A stretch of 11,899 nt of DNA from Saccoglossus kowalevskii (GCF_000003605.2 NW_003142819.1:41530-53428), one strand, 5' to 3'; counted from the first letter of the stretch, positions 1-7,965 are shown. The notes: generated by a model not told the origin, from the letters alone. Made by a program: numbers and translations.

Positions 1-1054
1 CATAGCATTTTTTCTAGTTATTTAGTACATAAACTTCTAATGACTGGCAGTTGATACAGCCAACATCCACTGTTCTTCCACTGTCAGTTATATTCTTAGT
101 GATGAATTACTCGACTTATAATTAACCTTTGTAGTAACATCTATAGAAAAAATTTCACTTTCCAGGAAGATCTATATTACTTCAAACGACATTACTACAG
201 CGTTGTTCTATTAAAAAAAAATAAGCTTAACTGTTTAAATCATTCAGATGGCAGTAGTGCAGCCTCATTCTTCCCTCTCTTGCCTTAGCTCTTGGTGCAT
301 CATCATTAATAGCTGAAAATGTTTGAACTTTTCTGTATTTAATTCCTTGGTTGACTGCTGAATACTTGTATATTTTGATGTATTAATAATTTGTACTCTT
401 TGTAGTCGGGCTTCATAATGATAGCTGCAGTGAATGACAGTTTGATGACACAAATAATTCAAAGGTCTATACTTTTTTCAAAATAAACAGTACAGTAATT
501 TTAATGGAGGCAGACCTTTACTAAGTTGAAGTCCATATTATTGACTAAAATTTCAGACATCCATCATTTGGGTTATAATGAGTGTCAACTGTATTTGAAA
601 ATGAGGAAGGTGGCTGAAAGTTATAGCATGTTTATTTTACTTCGGGCAAAGCAAAATAACCACCTATTTGAGTTGTAGTGGTGATTGGCAGCTATGAAAT
701 GTCAGTTTCAAGGTCCGTTTTCATGTAGACAGGTTTATGTAAGGAAACTAATTGTCACATCCTAGCCATAAACATCATTTAAATTAAAAATTCGAAATTT
801 ATTGTATCAGTTACTATAAAATTACATACCAGGGCGATATTAACTTAATTTTGGTCAGTGTTCATTGCGCAATAATTCATAATGAAAATAATCACTAATA
901 TTCATGGCAAAAATGTTAGAATATCTATTTGTCTACCATGTTTTGTAGGTATTTAACGTGTACTCTATTAGTGTTAATTTAGGACGAAATATAACCTTTA
1001 GCAGAATAGAATGTGGTTGTGTTACACCATATAATTAGAAGTGAATGTAAACCA
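1..1054. other. gene-free AT-rich stretch
   Basis: No open frame above chance length, no RNA gene and no repeat is visible on either strand. The longest antisense open frame (265-462, 65 codons) is within what this base composition gives by chance and resembles no family I know. A weak 7-bp inverted repeat (TTATTTT near 631, AAAATAA near 653) has a 16-base loop and is not remarkable. The only specific site is the palindrome at 864-873, listed separately. Confidence 0.7.
864..873. promoter_or_regulatory. C/EBP-type palindrome
   Basis: The ten bases ATTGCGCAAT form a perfect palindrome identical to the optimal binding site known for C/EBP-family bZIP factors. Roughly 0.01 exact copies would be expected by chance in a window this size. 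Nothing nearby marks a promoter, so an enhancer-type site is the most that can be suggested. Function is inference from the motif only. Confidence 0.25.
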
Positions 1055-1232
1055 ACAGTTACATGTATTCTATGCTGCATCATTAAAAATATGATTCGTT
1101 TCGACCATAGATGATACACCTGTCATTTACACAAGTTACATACTATGTAATAGCAAATGCAGTATTATATTCTGTATCATTAAAAAATGACTTATTTTGA
1201 CCATGACACACTTGTCATTTACGCAAGTGCAT
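1055..1232 (+). repeat. imperfect tandem duplication, two copies
   Basis: Two direct copies of one unit lie head to tail: about 1055-1141 and 1158-1232. Shared blocks in order are CAGT then TATTCT, ATCATTAAAAA, a TTCG/TTTTGACCAT block (TTTCGACCAT in copy 1, TTTTGACCAT in copy 2), GA(T)ACAC, TGTCATTTAC and CAAGT. Copy 2 lacks several short pieces and has point changes, so the duplication is not recent. The end of copy 2 forms a small perfect palindrome, AGTGCA-T-TGCACT (about 1226-1238). No coding frame runs through it. A duplicated regulatory element or a replication-slippage product are both possible. Confidence 0.75.
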
Positions 1233-2359
1233 TGCACTACCAAAAGTTCATAAACTCACTTCTGTTATTTCTGTAAGCACAATGACTACTAACAGAGCAA
1301 ACACAGTATGCTTATTTCCATGGTTGTAATGAGTGTACTTAATTGTGTTCATTTGACATCTGTATTCATAAGTGCTCCAATGTTACTGATTCTTGTCCTT
1401 AACCTCCAATTGTGGAAATGTCTGGTTGGTAATATTATGTATTTGCTTTAAAATAATAACAATGATAATTAATTGCTTTTAAATAAATTTTGAAGCATAC
1501 AGTTTCACTTCCTGGGGCGAGGGATTTTAATTAGGCTGGTTTTTATGAAGTCTTCAAGACAGTATTGAGTTTATTTTCCCCTGAAGAATTTGGTAAAGTG
1601 ATAGTCTCTTGCATTTTATCTGCTGTGTGAATGGCATATTCAGGAGTCAATTTACTTGCAGATAAAATATTAGCTTTCATTTTTCTAAGCCAAGTAGGTT
1701 AGACTATAATTCAGTGATACTCATTTCTTATTGACAAGTGTCTATATAATAAACTTCATCTTCAGTGTAGTTTAAAGATGCAATGTGAGCTTAAAAAAAA
1801 AATTCGATGCATTTTTCATGATTTCCTAAAACTGCACCATCATTCCCCTAGTGTTTATTAATTGTAATTGGTATACAAAAGAGGCGATCCCTGGCTTATA
1901 GACAGATGTTGGTAACACCAGTAGCTTAATGCTGAATATTGTAAGAGGCTACATATTTTACCTTCTAGGTTTTAATTTGATGTTGAGCAAATAATGGAAC
2001 ACATGTTCTAAACAAAGTTCTATGCAGCATGCAAGGATATTAAATTTTTAAGTGAAATTATAAAAGGAAATTCAGAATTATTTAAGTGTACAAAAGTCAT
2101 CTTAGCAATATCATAAACATAAATAATTAATACTTTGTACTGTTAAGTACCTATTATGTCGAACTTGAAAAATTTATTATATTACACATATCGTGTACTT
2201 TCGGCATTTGAGAAAAAAAATGGCTGATTTATTTAGATGCATACTGATATTGTAGCTCGCATATCCACGGTGTGAGATATTTCACAAAGCATGTGTAGTT
2301 GATATCATTTACTAAAGAATATTTATAACGGTCAGTCTCCTGAGGAGGTGGGATTCGAC
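1233..2359. other. gene-free AT-rich stretch
   Basis: I see no gene, RNA gene or long repeat here. Open frames on both strands are short. There are A runs near 1791-1802 and 2213-2220. A short inverted repeat CTCC-TGA-GGAG lies at 2337-2347, too small to call a terminator or structured RNA. Possible poly(A) hexamers such as the one near 1749 are no more frequent than the composition predicts. Confidence 0.7.
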
Positions 2360-2360
2360 A

Positions 2361-2408
2361 CAACTCAGTGAATAGACTGATTGCACTGTTCGTGGGGGTT
2401 CGATTACT
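2361..2408 (+). other. weak tRNA-like A-box/B-box pair
   Basis: GGTTCGATTAC (2398-2408) matches the RNA polymerase III B-box consensus at all but one position. About 34 bases upstream, AACTCAGTGAATAG resembles the tRNA D-arm/A-box, but several consensus G positions are A. The spacing is about eight bases shorter than in a normal tRNA, and the T-arm and acceptor stem do not pair. It is therefore not a functional tRNA. A decayed tRNA-derived SINE head is possible, and a chance B-box is as likely. A second TTCGA-containing stretch at 2350-2360 does not improve the fit. Confidence 0.12.
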
Positions 2409-2559
2409 TTCTATATCAACTTTATTGTAAACAATTATTTCATAAGTTTGAATATAAACGCACGGAATGCATTAACCTACTTCAAATAAGATGCCAGATG
2501 ACGGTGACATGTTACTTTTTGTGTTGTTGACACTTGTATACTTAAAGCTGTAAAGTTAT

Positions 2560-2567
2560 TGACGTCA
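2560..2567. promoter_or_regulatory. perfect CRE palindrome
   Basis: TGACGTCA is the full consensus site for CREB/ATF bZIP factors. Forty to sixty bases downstream are an E-box (CAGCTG, 2608-2613) and a small hairpin (GTCTA-CGTG-TAGAC, 2612-2625). The grouping could be a small regulatory module, but no TATA box or initiator follows within a sensible distance. Exact CRE palindromes keep a CpG in otherwise CpG-poor sequence, which slightly favours a retained site. Function is inferred. Confidence 0.25.
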
Positions 2568-2639
2568 CTCTCTCCCCACTAAAAATAATTTCTAGTGCCA
2601 TTGTAACAGCTGTCTACGTGTAGACTCTTTATTAAATGG

Positions 2640-2894
2640 ATGCAATTCTTAGAGAATTATTTTAACATCAAGATTTCCCCCCTTTTCACCACATATTCTG
2701 ACACAAGCTTCTTGCGATTCAGAGTGCGACTTTTGAAAAGCTTTGTATTTGAATGAAGGAATGGTGGTGTAAATGAAGAGGAAAATGATTCCATCTGTGT
2801 GCCAGTTGTTGATGGGAATGTATTGTATGGTGTATCTGAAAGTGAATATTGGAAATCTGTTTTTGATGGACAGGAAAGAAAATTCAATGAATGA
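2640..2894 (+). other. open frame interrupted by one TGA, unrecognised
   Basis: A frame opens with ATG at 2640, runs 38 codons to TGA (2754-2756), then continues 45 codons in the same frame to TGA (2892-2894). Upstream it stays open back to about 2604. The second half is acidic and hydrophilic (for example EEENDS, then DGNVLYGVSESEYW), unlike typical chance translation of AT-rich DNA. I recognise no family. The opposite strand is also open (2657-2923, 88 codons, rich in Ser, Thr and Pro), so at least one of the two is a shadow and both may be. There is no clear splice signal or promoter. Possibilities are a decayed coding fragment or chance, and chance is the safer default. Confidence 0.12.
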
Positions 2895-3365
2895 CAGACA
2901 ATGCTAATATCTTTTGCAATCATAAGGGCACATCAGGTTGGAAGATTTGATTTCACATAAAGGGGACATAGCTTAGAAGCTTTCACAGCAGAGATCGTGG
3001 TAGCTTTTATATAACAAGAAATAAATGAGTGTGAGTTGTACATTAAAGTAATTACAGGCAAACACTCATAAATTGCAACATTTGGCGTGGGATTCAAATT
3101 CAATTGAACATGAACTTTGCTTTGAAACAACCTTTCAAACCTGATAACACATGTAGTTTAACCTTCTGTGTTGTCTATTGTAGTTGGAGTCAGTATGCCA
3201 GACAAATATTTTTGAAAAAAAAAATTAATCACAATATTGAAAGACTTGTGGTTGAAAGTGATCTCCGTTACACCTTCACTATATCAAGCACACACTCTAA
3301 TTATATGGCAAGTCTTGTTTTGTTTAATGGCAGTTTTAAAATGTTTTTGTAAATGTGCATTCTTA
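2895..3365. other. gene-free stretch with a poly(A)-signal candidate
   Basis: Short overlapping open frames on both strands (2933-3130 minus, 3104-3352 plus) are in mutually shadowing frames and resemble no family. AATAAA at 3020-3025 is followed directly by a GT-rich tract (TGAGTGTGAGTTGT), the arrangement expected of an animal cleavage and polyadenylation site on the + strand. AATAAA is common by chance at this composition, so the call rests on the GT-rich tract. Confidence 0.35.
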
Positions 3366-3397
3366 TTTACATATGGTATTCTTTCTGCGTATGTAAA
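3366..3397 (+). repeat. 10-bp inverted repeat (hairpin)
   Basis: TTTACATATG at 3366-3375 pairs with CGTATGTAAA at 3388-3397. Eight outer base pairs are perfect, followed by a T.G wobble and a G-C pair, leaving a 12-base loop. Flanking bases do not extend the stem. It is too short for a microRNA precursor and has no T run for a Pol III terminator. It may be a chance structure or a small RNA hairpin if the region is transcribed. Confidence 0.4.
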
Positions 3398-4393
3398 ATT
3401 GTATGGTTTTTATGGCAACAATTCATTGTCATAGTATGGTACAAGGGGCATGGGAGTACATTAAAGGGGGGTCCAATATCCATGAACCAAAAGATAAATG
3501 CAAAAGTAATGTGCACCATTGGTATAATTTGATTTAATTTCATGTTTTTGCACACAATTAAATGATTTCTTCTCAAATACGGCAACAGTCGGTTTTACAC
3601 AAAACATGGTCAATATAGTGTTTATTGAGAATACTTTGTGCCTTGTCAAAAACATTTGTAGTAGTTAACTGCAGAAGACAATTATGGCATTAACAAATGA
3701 ACAAAGTAGCATAATGCTACCTACTAATGGAGAGAACATACGAACAATTTTTCCTGTTTCTTTATTGCTCGGTAGGCCCCGTTTCCTTGCTGTGGATGCG
3801 CTCCATGGACACATTCATTCTGCATTTACTAGAGTATTTCCTTTTGAATTTGCATTGCCACTAAGGAACTAAGTGATTGGGATAAAACATTCATTGCTGG
3901 CAATTTTTGAGCCAATGTGTGCTTAGTGGTTGTGGTTGGAGGGGGGACGAAGCATTAGCAGGTGACAATATAAACTTAATTTTGAGCCACAGTGAGTTGC
4001 TACAAAAGACATTGCAATCTCTCTGTCTGTTGTAATGGCTGTATTTCAATAGAAGCAATTTTGTTTCATCACCTAATTACATTTACAGTTTTAGGTGGCA
4101 TGCATGGTGAAGTCCCCTGTGAATATGCATGCCCTTACATTGCCATCCAAAGAAATATGAAGGTTAACATACAATATGTAAGAATGATAGAAAATAGCCT
4201 TTTTTTTCTTCCTCCTGCGGATACACCTGTATATTCCATGAGAAAACATAAAAATGTGAAAGTAGATCTAAAATGCATACCGCTGTAAATCGCAGCCCAT
4301 TCACAATTTGTTGATCTGTTTTTGTCTTGCCTATAAGCAGTCAAGTCTGAAAATATTTTGACTAACGCCTTTTAAGTCTTAATGAAATATAAC
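3398..4393. other. gene-free stretch containing the window's longest open frame
   Basis: The frame 3992-4288 (+) is open for 98 codons; its first ATG is at 4100, giving 62 residues. The translation resembles no family I know. Rough arithmetic gives about one frame of this length by chance in this window, so I do not call a gene. A 5' splice-like GTGAGT lies at 3992 and a 3' splice-like TACATTTACAG ends near 4089, but no frame joins them usefully. A 62-codon frame at 3684-3872 is likewise unsupported. G runs occur near 3463 and 3940. Confidence 0.5.
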
Positions 4394-4412
4394 ATAAAAG
4401 ACGACCTTTTAT
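4394..4412 (+). repeat. 7-bp perfect hairpin
   Basis: ATAAAAG (4394-4400) and CTTTTAT (4406-4412) are perfect inverse complements around the five-base loop ACGAC. The stem is AT-rich and does not extend. No nearby gene gives it a role as terminator or structured element. Confidence 0.35.
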
Positions 4413-4645
4413 AGACTTGGATCTTTACGTATTAATGTGAAAACCATTTTTTTGACGATTAAGCCGGTCTGGAATATTTGTTTCATTTGTTTTTCATTGA
4501 ATTCACTGAAATAACATTCAATATTTTATTTGCAACCATGACATTGCATCCAAGGATAGTTAGATATCGCTGTCATAGAAAGGATTTTAAGCTAATTTGT
4601 AATTTTGCTTATTCAAGGTGTAGCTAATTTAAAAGAAAGTTCATT

Positions 4646-4673
4646 CTCAGTGATTATTTCCTGCACTGAGTCA
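4646..4673 (+). repeat. 7-bp hairpin overlapping an AP-1 site
   Basis: CTCAGTG (4646-4652) and CACTGAG (4664-4670) are perfect inverse complements around an 11-base loop, with more G+C than the neighbourhood. The right arm runs into TGAGTCA (4667-4673), the exact AP-1 site for Fos/Jun-type bZIP factors. The left arm contains CAGTGA, as in iron-responsive elements, but the flanking stem needed for that element is absent. Binding is inferred from the motif only. Confidence 0.3.
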
Positions 4674-5159
4674 AATTGTTTAAAATATCATACAACTATT
4701 TAAACACATTTTACAGTAACTTATTCGGTATGTTTGCTAAATTAGCTTCTTTGTATATATCCTCGATTTTGATTTTTTTTTGTCTAGTACTACGATGCAC
4801 AGCAGAATGTTACAGGTGCATTTAATACCCCAATATGATGAACTGAATTTTGTTTTTAATTAAAATGAGAACATAGCCGGAAAATCCCTAGATTATAATT
4901 GGTGCAACCAGGTTTCTCTTTTGATGTTGTAAGCAAGCTTAAAAATTAATGGATTTGTTATCGAGCTGCATATGGATAAATTCAGTCATGGTAAAATTGA
5001 GTGATTCTGAATTTCTTTCAATGATTTAATTCATACACTTCACTATGTTGTGTTCATTATATGAAGTAAAGATAACAGGAAAGAATTATTCTCTTAAGTG
5101 TGCCTGGATGATCAATATTCACAGTAGTTAAGTTGGTCCGGATAAACTCAGACATGACT
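4674..5159. other. gene-free AT-rich stretch
   Basis: No gene, RNA gene, repeat or inverted repeat of note is visible. All six frames are closed by frequent stops. There is a T run near 4773-4780 and scattered ATTTA-type motifs, as expected in AT-rich introns or untranslated regions. Confidence 0.65.
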
Positions 5160-5240
5160 TTCTTTTTCTTACTTTCATTCAATACAGGATTTGACTATGC
5201 AGTCATATTATATGAACAGTTCTACAGTGAAGTAGCTTAG
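5160..5240 (+). other. candidate 3' splice site and short terminal open frame
   Basis: A pyrimidine-rich tract (CTTTCTTTTTCTTAC, then TTTCATTC) leads to ATACAG ending at 5187, a good 3' splice-site match with a possible branch point in CTTAC. Directly after it, taking two leftover bases, one frame reads FDYAVILYEQFYSEVA and then stops at TAG (5238-5240). The residues look protein-like, but 16 codons are too few to judge. If real, this would be the last coding exon of a + strand gene whose earlier exons lie outside the window, with the more G+C-rich DNA that follows as its 3' untranslated region. Introns contain many decoy acceptors, so this is a hypothesis. Confidence 0.2.
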
Positions 5241-5530
5241 AAAGATGCTAGAGGTAATCAGGATTGGTATTAGATTAGAACATATAGCGAGTAGTTATTT
5301 TTAGATTAGATTAAAACGGTACATTATATAAGTGATCAGACAGGCAGAGAGCTGGTCTGCACTTGAGTAGTATGTAGGCAGTATAGAATTAGTCCTAGGA
5401 AACGGCAGGCAGATTAAGAGATGGGAGGACTAAGAGGTTACGCGATCCGACCTGCAGAAAGGGGTTACCTCTGAGGGATTTATTTTTAGTCTGCAAACAT
5501 CAGCAGGATCGTTATCGTGAGCACTCTTGA
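5241..5530. other. compositionally distinct island
   Basis: This stretch is clearly richer in G+C and purines than its flanks (runs such as GGCAGGCAG, GATGGGAGGAC, CGCGATCCGACC). It contains a short repeat TTAGATTAGA at 5269-5278 and 5301-5310, and AGAGGT (5433-5438), which pairs with ACCTCT (5467-5472). TATATAAG at 5325-5332 is a TATA-box match, but no convincing initiator follows. The minus strand is open in two frames, and one contains DNDP (from 5505-5516), which recalls Tc1-type transposases; the residues around it do not continue the match. An exon, a decayed mobile element or chance composition are all open. Confidence 0.3.
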
Positions 5531-6091
5531 TAATTCTTGTTGAAATTTCAAACTAAATCTCTCCCGTCTTTTTAGATCGTTAATTACGCAGGGTTCTGAA
5601 AGATGAAGAATGAAAGATTCTAATTGGGATTTGTAATAATAGCGCTGAGTGAAAAAAAATACAGATTAACAACAGGTTAATGGATGCAGAAAGGCAGACT
5701 GGCACCAACCGTTGTCATCATTTCCCTTCTGTAATGAAATGAATTTTACAATCACTCTTTTATTATGCGCTCTTCAATGGGAATATTTTTTGCTGTGTGT
5801 TTCAGCAATTGTAGTCCTTTTTTTTTTCAGAAAGGAAATTTTTTTGATGGTAGTCTTGGATGGCAGGCACTCCTTTCTAAGATCTGTAAGCAAGTTTGAC
5901 TACAGATTTTATATTTCCTCTGATTTGCAAATGTGCTAATGCACACCTCTAAACGTTTGAAATTGTCTTTATCGCCTTCACAAATTATACATGCAAACTG
6001 GATCAGTAACATCTAGATTTTAAAATCTACTGGAGAAAAGAACTACAGTTGTAATCTGTGATATTTTGATCTAATTCCAAACCACTGACTA
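5531..6091. other. gene-free stretch with one strong 3' splice-like site
   Basis: A 75-codon frame (5712-5939, +) begins in hydrophobic T-rich translation and resembles no protein as a whole. A long T run followed by CAG (ending 5830) is a strong 3' splice look-alike, and GTAAGC (from 5886) could be the matching 5' site, bounding a 55-base segment that is open in one frame. The frame downstream reads VVLDG, then VSKFDY and ISSD, which faintly recalls the LINE motif seen better at 6272-6328. The short palindrome TTGAAATTTCAA lies near 5540-5551. None of this supports a gene call. Confidence 0.4.
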
Positions 6092-6364
6092 ATTATTGTG
6101 GATGACATCAGTCTCTTTGCAGATGTGGTGTTATGTTCACCATGCTTGCTCGATTTGGAATAACTTTGTTTATAATTAGTATAAAACCTTCAGAGTTAAA
6201 GGCCAACATTTCTGAATCAAGTAGCAAGACTGAAGAAAACCAAAGAAGAGGTCAGTTCTCATGTCATCTTTCTTGATGGAAAGGTTTGGCCATTTATTGA
6301 ATATGTTTCTGCTGCTATCTCAGGAGACGTTAAGATTCAGTCTGCTATTCAAGTTCAATACTAA
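6092..6364 (+). mobile_element. possible decayed LINE reverse-transcriptase remnant
   Basis: Three open pieces carry reverse-transcriptase-like motifs in the order known for LINE retrotransposons. Piece 1 (6092-6160) reads DDISLFADVVLCS, close to the catalytic FADD block but with one Asp missing. Piece 2, in another frame, reads ELKANISESSSKTEE, like the LK-IN---KT block that follows, with Lys 35 codons after the FAD block as expected. Piece 3 (6257-6361) reads LDGK, then YVSAAISGD, like the DG...Y-YLG--IS-D block, 15 codons later. Another 46 codons on, SVLL---E (6459-6482) sits where LLYG-E-W would be. The frame changes at least twice and stops intervene, so the element would be dead. Upstream finger and endonuclease regions are not recognisable. 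Short motifs chosen across frames can mislead, so confidence is limited. Confidence 0.3.
6123..6250 (+). other. candidate internal exon (alternative reading)
   Basis: The segment is preceded by CTCTTTGCAG, a fair 3' splice site, and followed by GTCAGT after AAGAG, a fair 5' splice site. One frame is open across all 128 bases, using the last two bases of each codon at the left edge. It has a hydrophobic stretch (MLARFGITLFIISI) followed by a polar, acidic part containing SESSSKTEEN. The right half is the same frame as piece 2 of the possible LINE remnant, so the two readings compete. No homologous protein comes to mind. Upstream and downstream partner exons are not visible in the window. Confidence 0.15.
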
Positions 6365-6678
6365 TCAGTAATGCAAGTGTGTACTTAAAATGGCCTTCTA
6401 TTGTGTTCCAGTCTTCAGTTAATTTTACAAGAAGGTATTGTCAGCTGCCTAAAGTATGAGTGTCTTGTTAGTATTCATTGAAATAATTTTGGATCCAGGT
6501 AACAATCAGCTGTAGGAAAACGGAACTGCACAAGATGTCTACATTGTATGAGCATTTCTGTTAGCACTGGAGTGCAGATGTGTAGTTGACATTTTGACAG
6601 TCTCCATTCCTCTGGCTTGTTATGCAGATGAAAACATGGCTATAATTGTCACATTTTTAAAAAAGAAACCTTGCATTC
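6365..6678. other. gene-free stretch, possible LINE tail
   Basis: Frames are short. One frame reads SVLL at 6459-6470 and later ALECRCVVDILTVSIP (about 6564-6611), loosely like the LE---RCLR-IL region near the end of some LINE proteins, but about 12 residues too far from the preceding motif. CAG-GTAACA at 6494-6502 is a possible 5' splice site. I make no call. Confidence 0.3.
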
Positions 6679-6765
6679 TAGGGGCTTGGGGTGGGGGTTG
6701 AATGATTGCCGCAAGGTGTGGCTTGTGTGCCAATATGTAGGGGCTTGTGATTTGAGGGGGGGGGG
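6679..6765 (+). repeat. duplicated G-run island
   Basis: The ten bases TAGGGGCTTG occur at 6679-6688 and again at 6738-6747, each followed by further G runs. G runs of four or more lie at 6681-6684, 6688-6691, 6693-6697, 6740-6743 and 6756-6765, the last being ten Gs. Such clustering is striking in DNA that is mostly A and T. The runs could form a G-quadruplex on the + strand DNA or RNA, with one long loop, or a structure using the ten-G run. The repeat suggests a local duplication of about 59 bases that has since diverged. Confidence 0.5.
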
Positions 6766-7928
6766 CATAATGTATAGAAATAAGATTTAAAAGCAAAATT
6801 CATTTATAATACATTTGAATTTACTAAAATTTGTATAATTGTTGTAAAATACAGGAATTCATGTAGGTTGCCAATATGCGTGTAGATGAGTATGTGCTGT
6901 TGGATGCTTAGAATCTGACTTTCATATCTGTCGTGCAGCTTCATTCCAGAGGAAACAATAAAATTGTATAGCAGTTGGATCTATTTTGTATTGAACTGAG
7001 TGTTTAGTAAATGGATGCAATTTAAAGTAGGAATGATATATTTGCCTGCAGCATGGAAAATTTACCAACCACTGTATTGGCGTTGTGAATTAGATGTTGA
7101 GTTTGCATCTTTCTTGGCTCGTTAAAAAGTTATGATCAATATTTTCATTAGGATTTAATAATTTAAGATATATTCACATGATAAATGATAGTCCTGTTTC
7201 AATGTTTTATTTTTGGTTTGTGTATTGCTACGTTACCATGGATTCTTACATGTTTAGTACAACCAATTTATATTAATAATGTTTAATTGGATCCATTGAG
7301 ATGAGGTATCGAAGCAACATGAAGGAGTTTATAATTTTAAGAGCAAAAACATTAAAGTAAAGGATTATATTAATTTAAAAGATACACTAGTAAAGCTTAC
7401 TACCCCTTTCAGTAGCAGAATGAACCTGATACCAGATTAGCATTGAGCAATAAAATGTCCAGTTAGACTATGTACTTGATGGCTATAGTGTTTGCTCTAT
7501 CAGTGATGTATGCGCTCTATGGTCAATAAGTTGTTTTAGTGATTCAGCTTATAAAATAAATGACATTTTTTGTTTATGTGCACTTGTATTAGAAGTGATC
7601 TTCTATTACAGCAAATTACGGTAGCGTTATTACATCTGGGATGGTACATTTGTATCAAACACCATGTTTTTAAAATTTCTAATTATAACATTAATATATT
7701 GAGCATTGACAAGGCTGTGATTTTAAAAGGGATTTTCATGTTTTAAATACTTTTTATGATCCTGACAGTGACATTGGCAATTTAAAGTACCGGTACCCAT
7801 TTGATTATTTTGATGACAAATGTTTCGGCAACATTGAATTAGTTTAACTTGAAGACCTTAATAAATTTGGAAGATATTATCATTTCTTTGTACATGGGAT
7901 AGTATCATTAACAGTCACATCCCCAAGG
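6766..7928. other. gene-free stretch with poly(A)-signal candidates
   Basis: No gene or RNA gene is visible. AATAAA at 6957-6962 is followed by T- and GT-rich sequence (6963-6995). AATAAA at 7555-7560 is followed by a run of T and TTTATGTG (7564-7580), the better candidate. Another lies at 7860-7865. A G+C-rich ten-base palindrome, GTACCGGTAC, sits at 7787-7796 in AT-rich surroundings. The 15 bases TAAATGGATGCAATT near 7009-7023 also occur near 2634-2648, probably by chance. Confidence 0.45.
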
Positions 7929-7965
7929 ATTGTATTATTACAATGCCTGAATAGCTTCAGGCATT
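7929..7965 (+). repeat. two overlapping perfect hairpins
   Basis: Hairpin 1 is ATTGTA-TTAT-TACAAT (7929-7944). Hairpin 2 is AATGCCTGAA-TAGC-TTCAGGCATT (7942-7965), a perfect ten-base-pair stem with a four-base loop. They share the three bases AAT, so in RNA they would compete for those bases or stack with slight fraying. A perfect ten-pair stem with so short a loop has roughly a one in ten chance of occurring somewhere in a window this size. No T run follows on the + strand. There is no gene alongside to suggest a role. Confidence 0.55.

Noticed and set aside
2657-2923. 88-codon antisense open frame rich in Ser, Thr and Pro
   Set aside because: It mirrors open frames on the other strand, has no recognisable domain and no promoter or splice evidence.
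3992-4288. Longest open frame in the window, 98 codons
   Set aside because: At this base composition about one such frame is expected by chance. It starts at GTG (first ATG at 4100), resembles no family and has no supporting signals.
4648-4653. CAGTGA as an iron-responsive element loop
   Set aside because: The five-base stem that must flank the loop, and the bulged C, are absent.
5325-5332. TATATAAG as a TATA-box promoter
   Set aside because: No initiator or downstream element at the right distance and no coding region follows; such strings are common in AT-rich DNA.
5364-5386. Sequence loosely like let-7 (TGAGTAGTATGTAGGCAGTA)
   Set aside because: The seed GAGGTAG is broken and no complementary arm is present within precursor distance.
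5505-5516. DNDP on the minus strand, as in Tc1-type transposases
   Set aside because: Only four residues match; the following residues lack the expected H-T and SPDLNP-type patterns, and no terminal inverted repeats are seen.
5844-5930. VVLDG ... VSKFDY ... ISSD, like a second LINE block
   Set aside because: Spacing is slightly off, and neither a preceding KT nor a FADD block is present, so chance is likelier than a second element.
7009-7023. TAAATGGATGCAATT shared with about 2634-2648
   Set aside because: A 15-base match does not extend on either side and can arise by chance in AT-rich DNA of this length.
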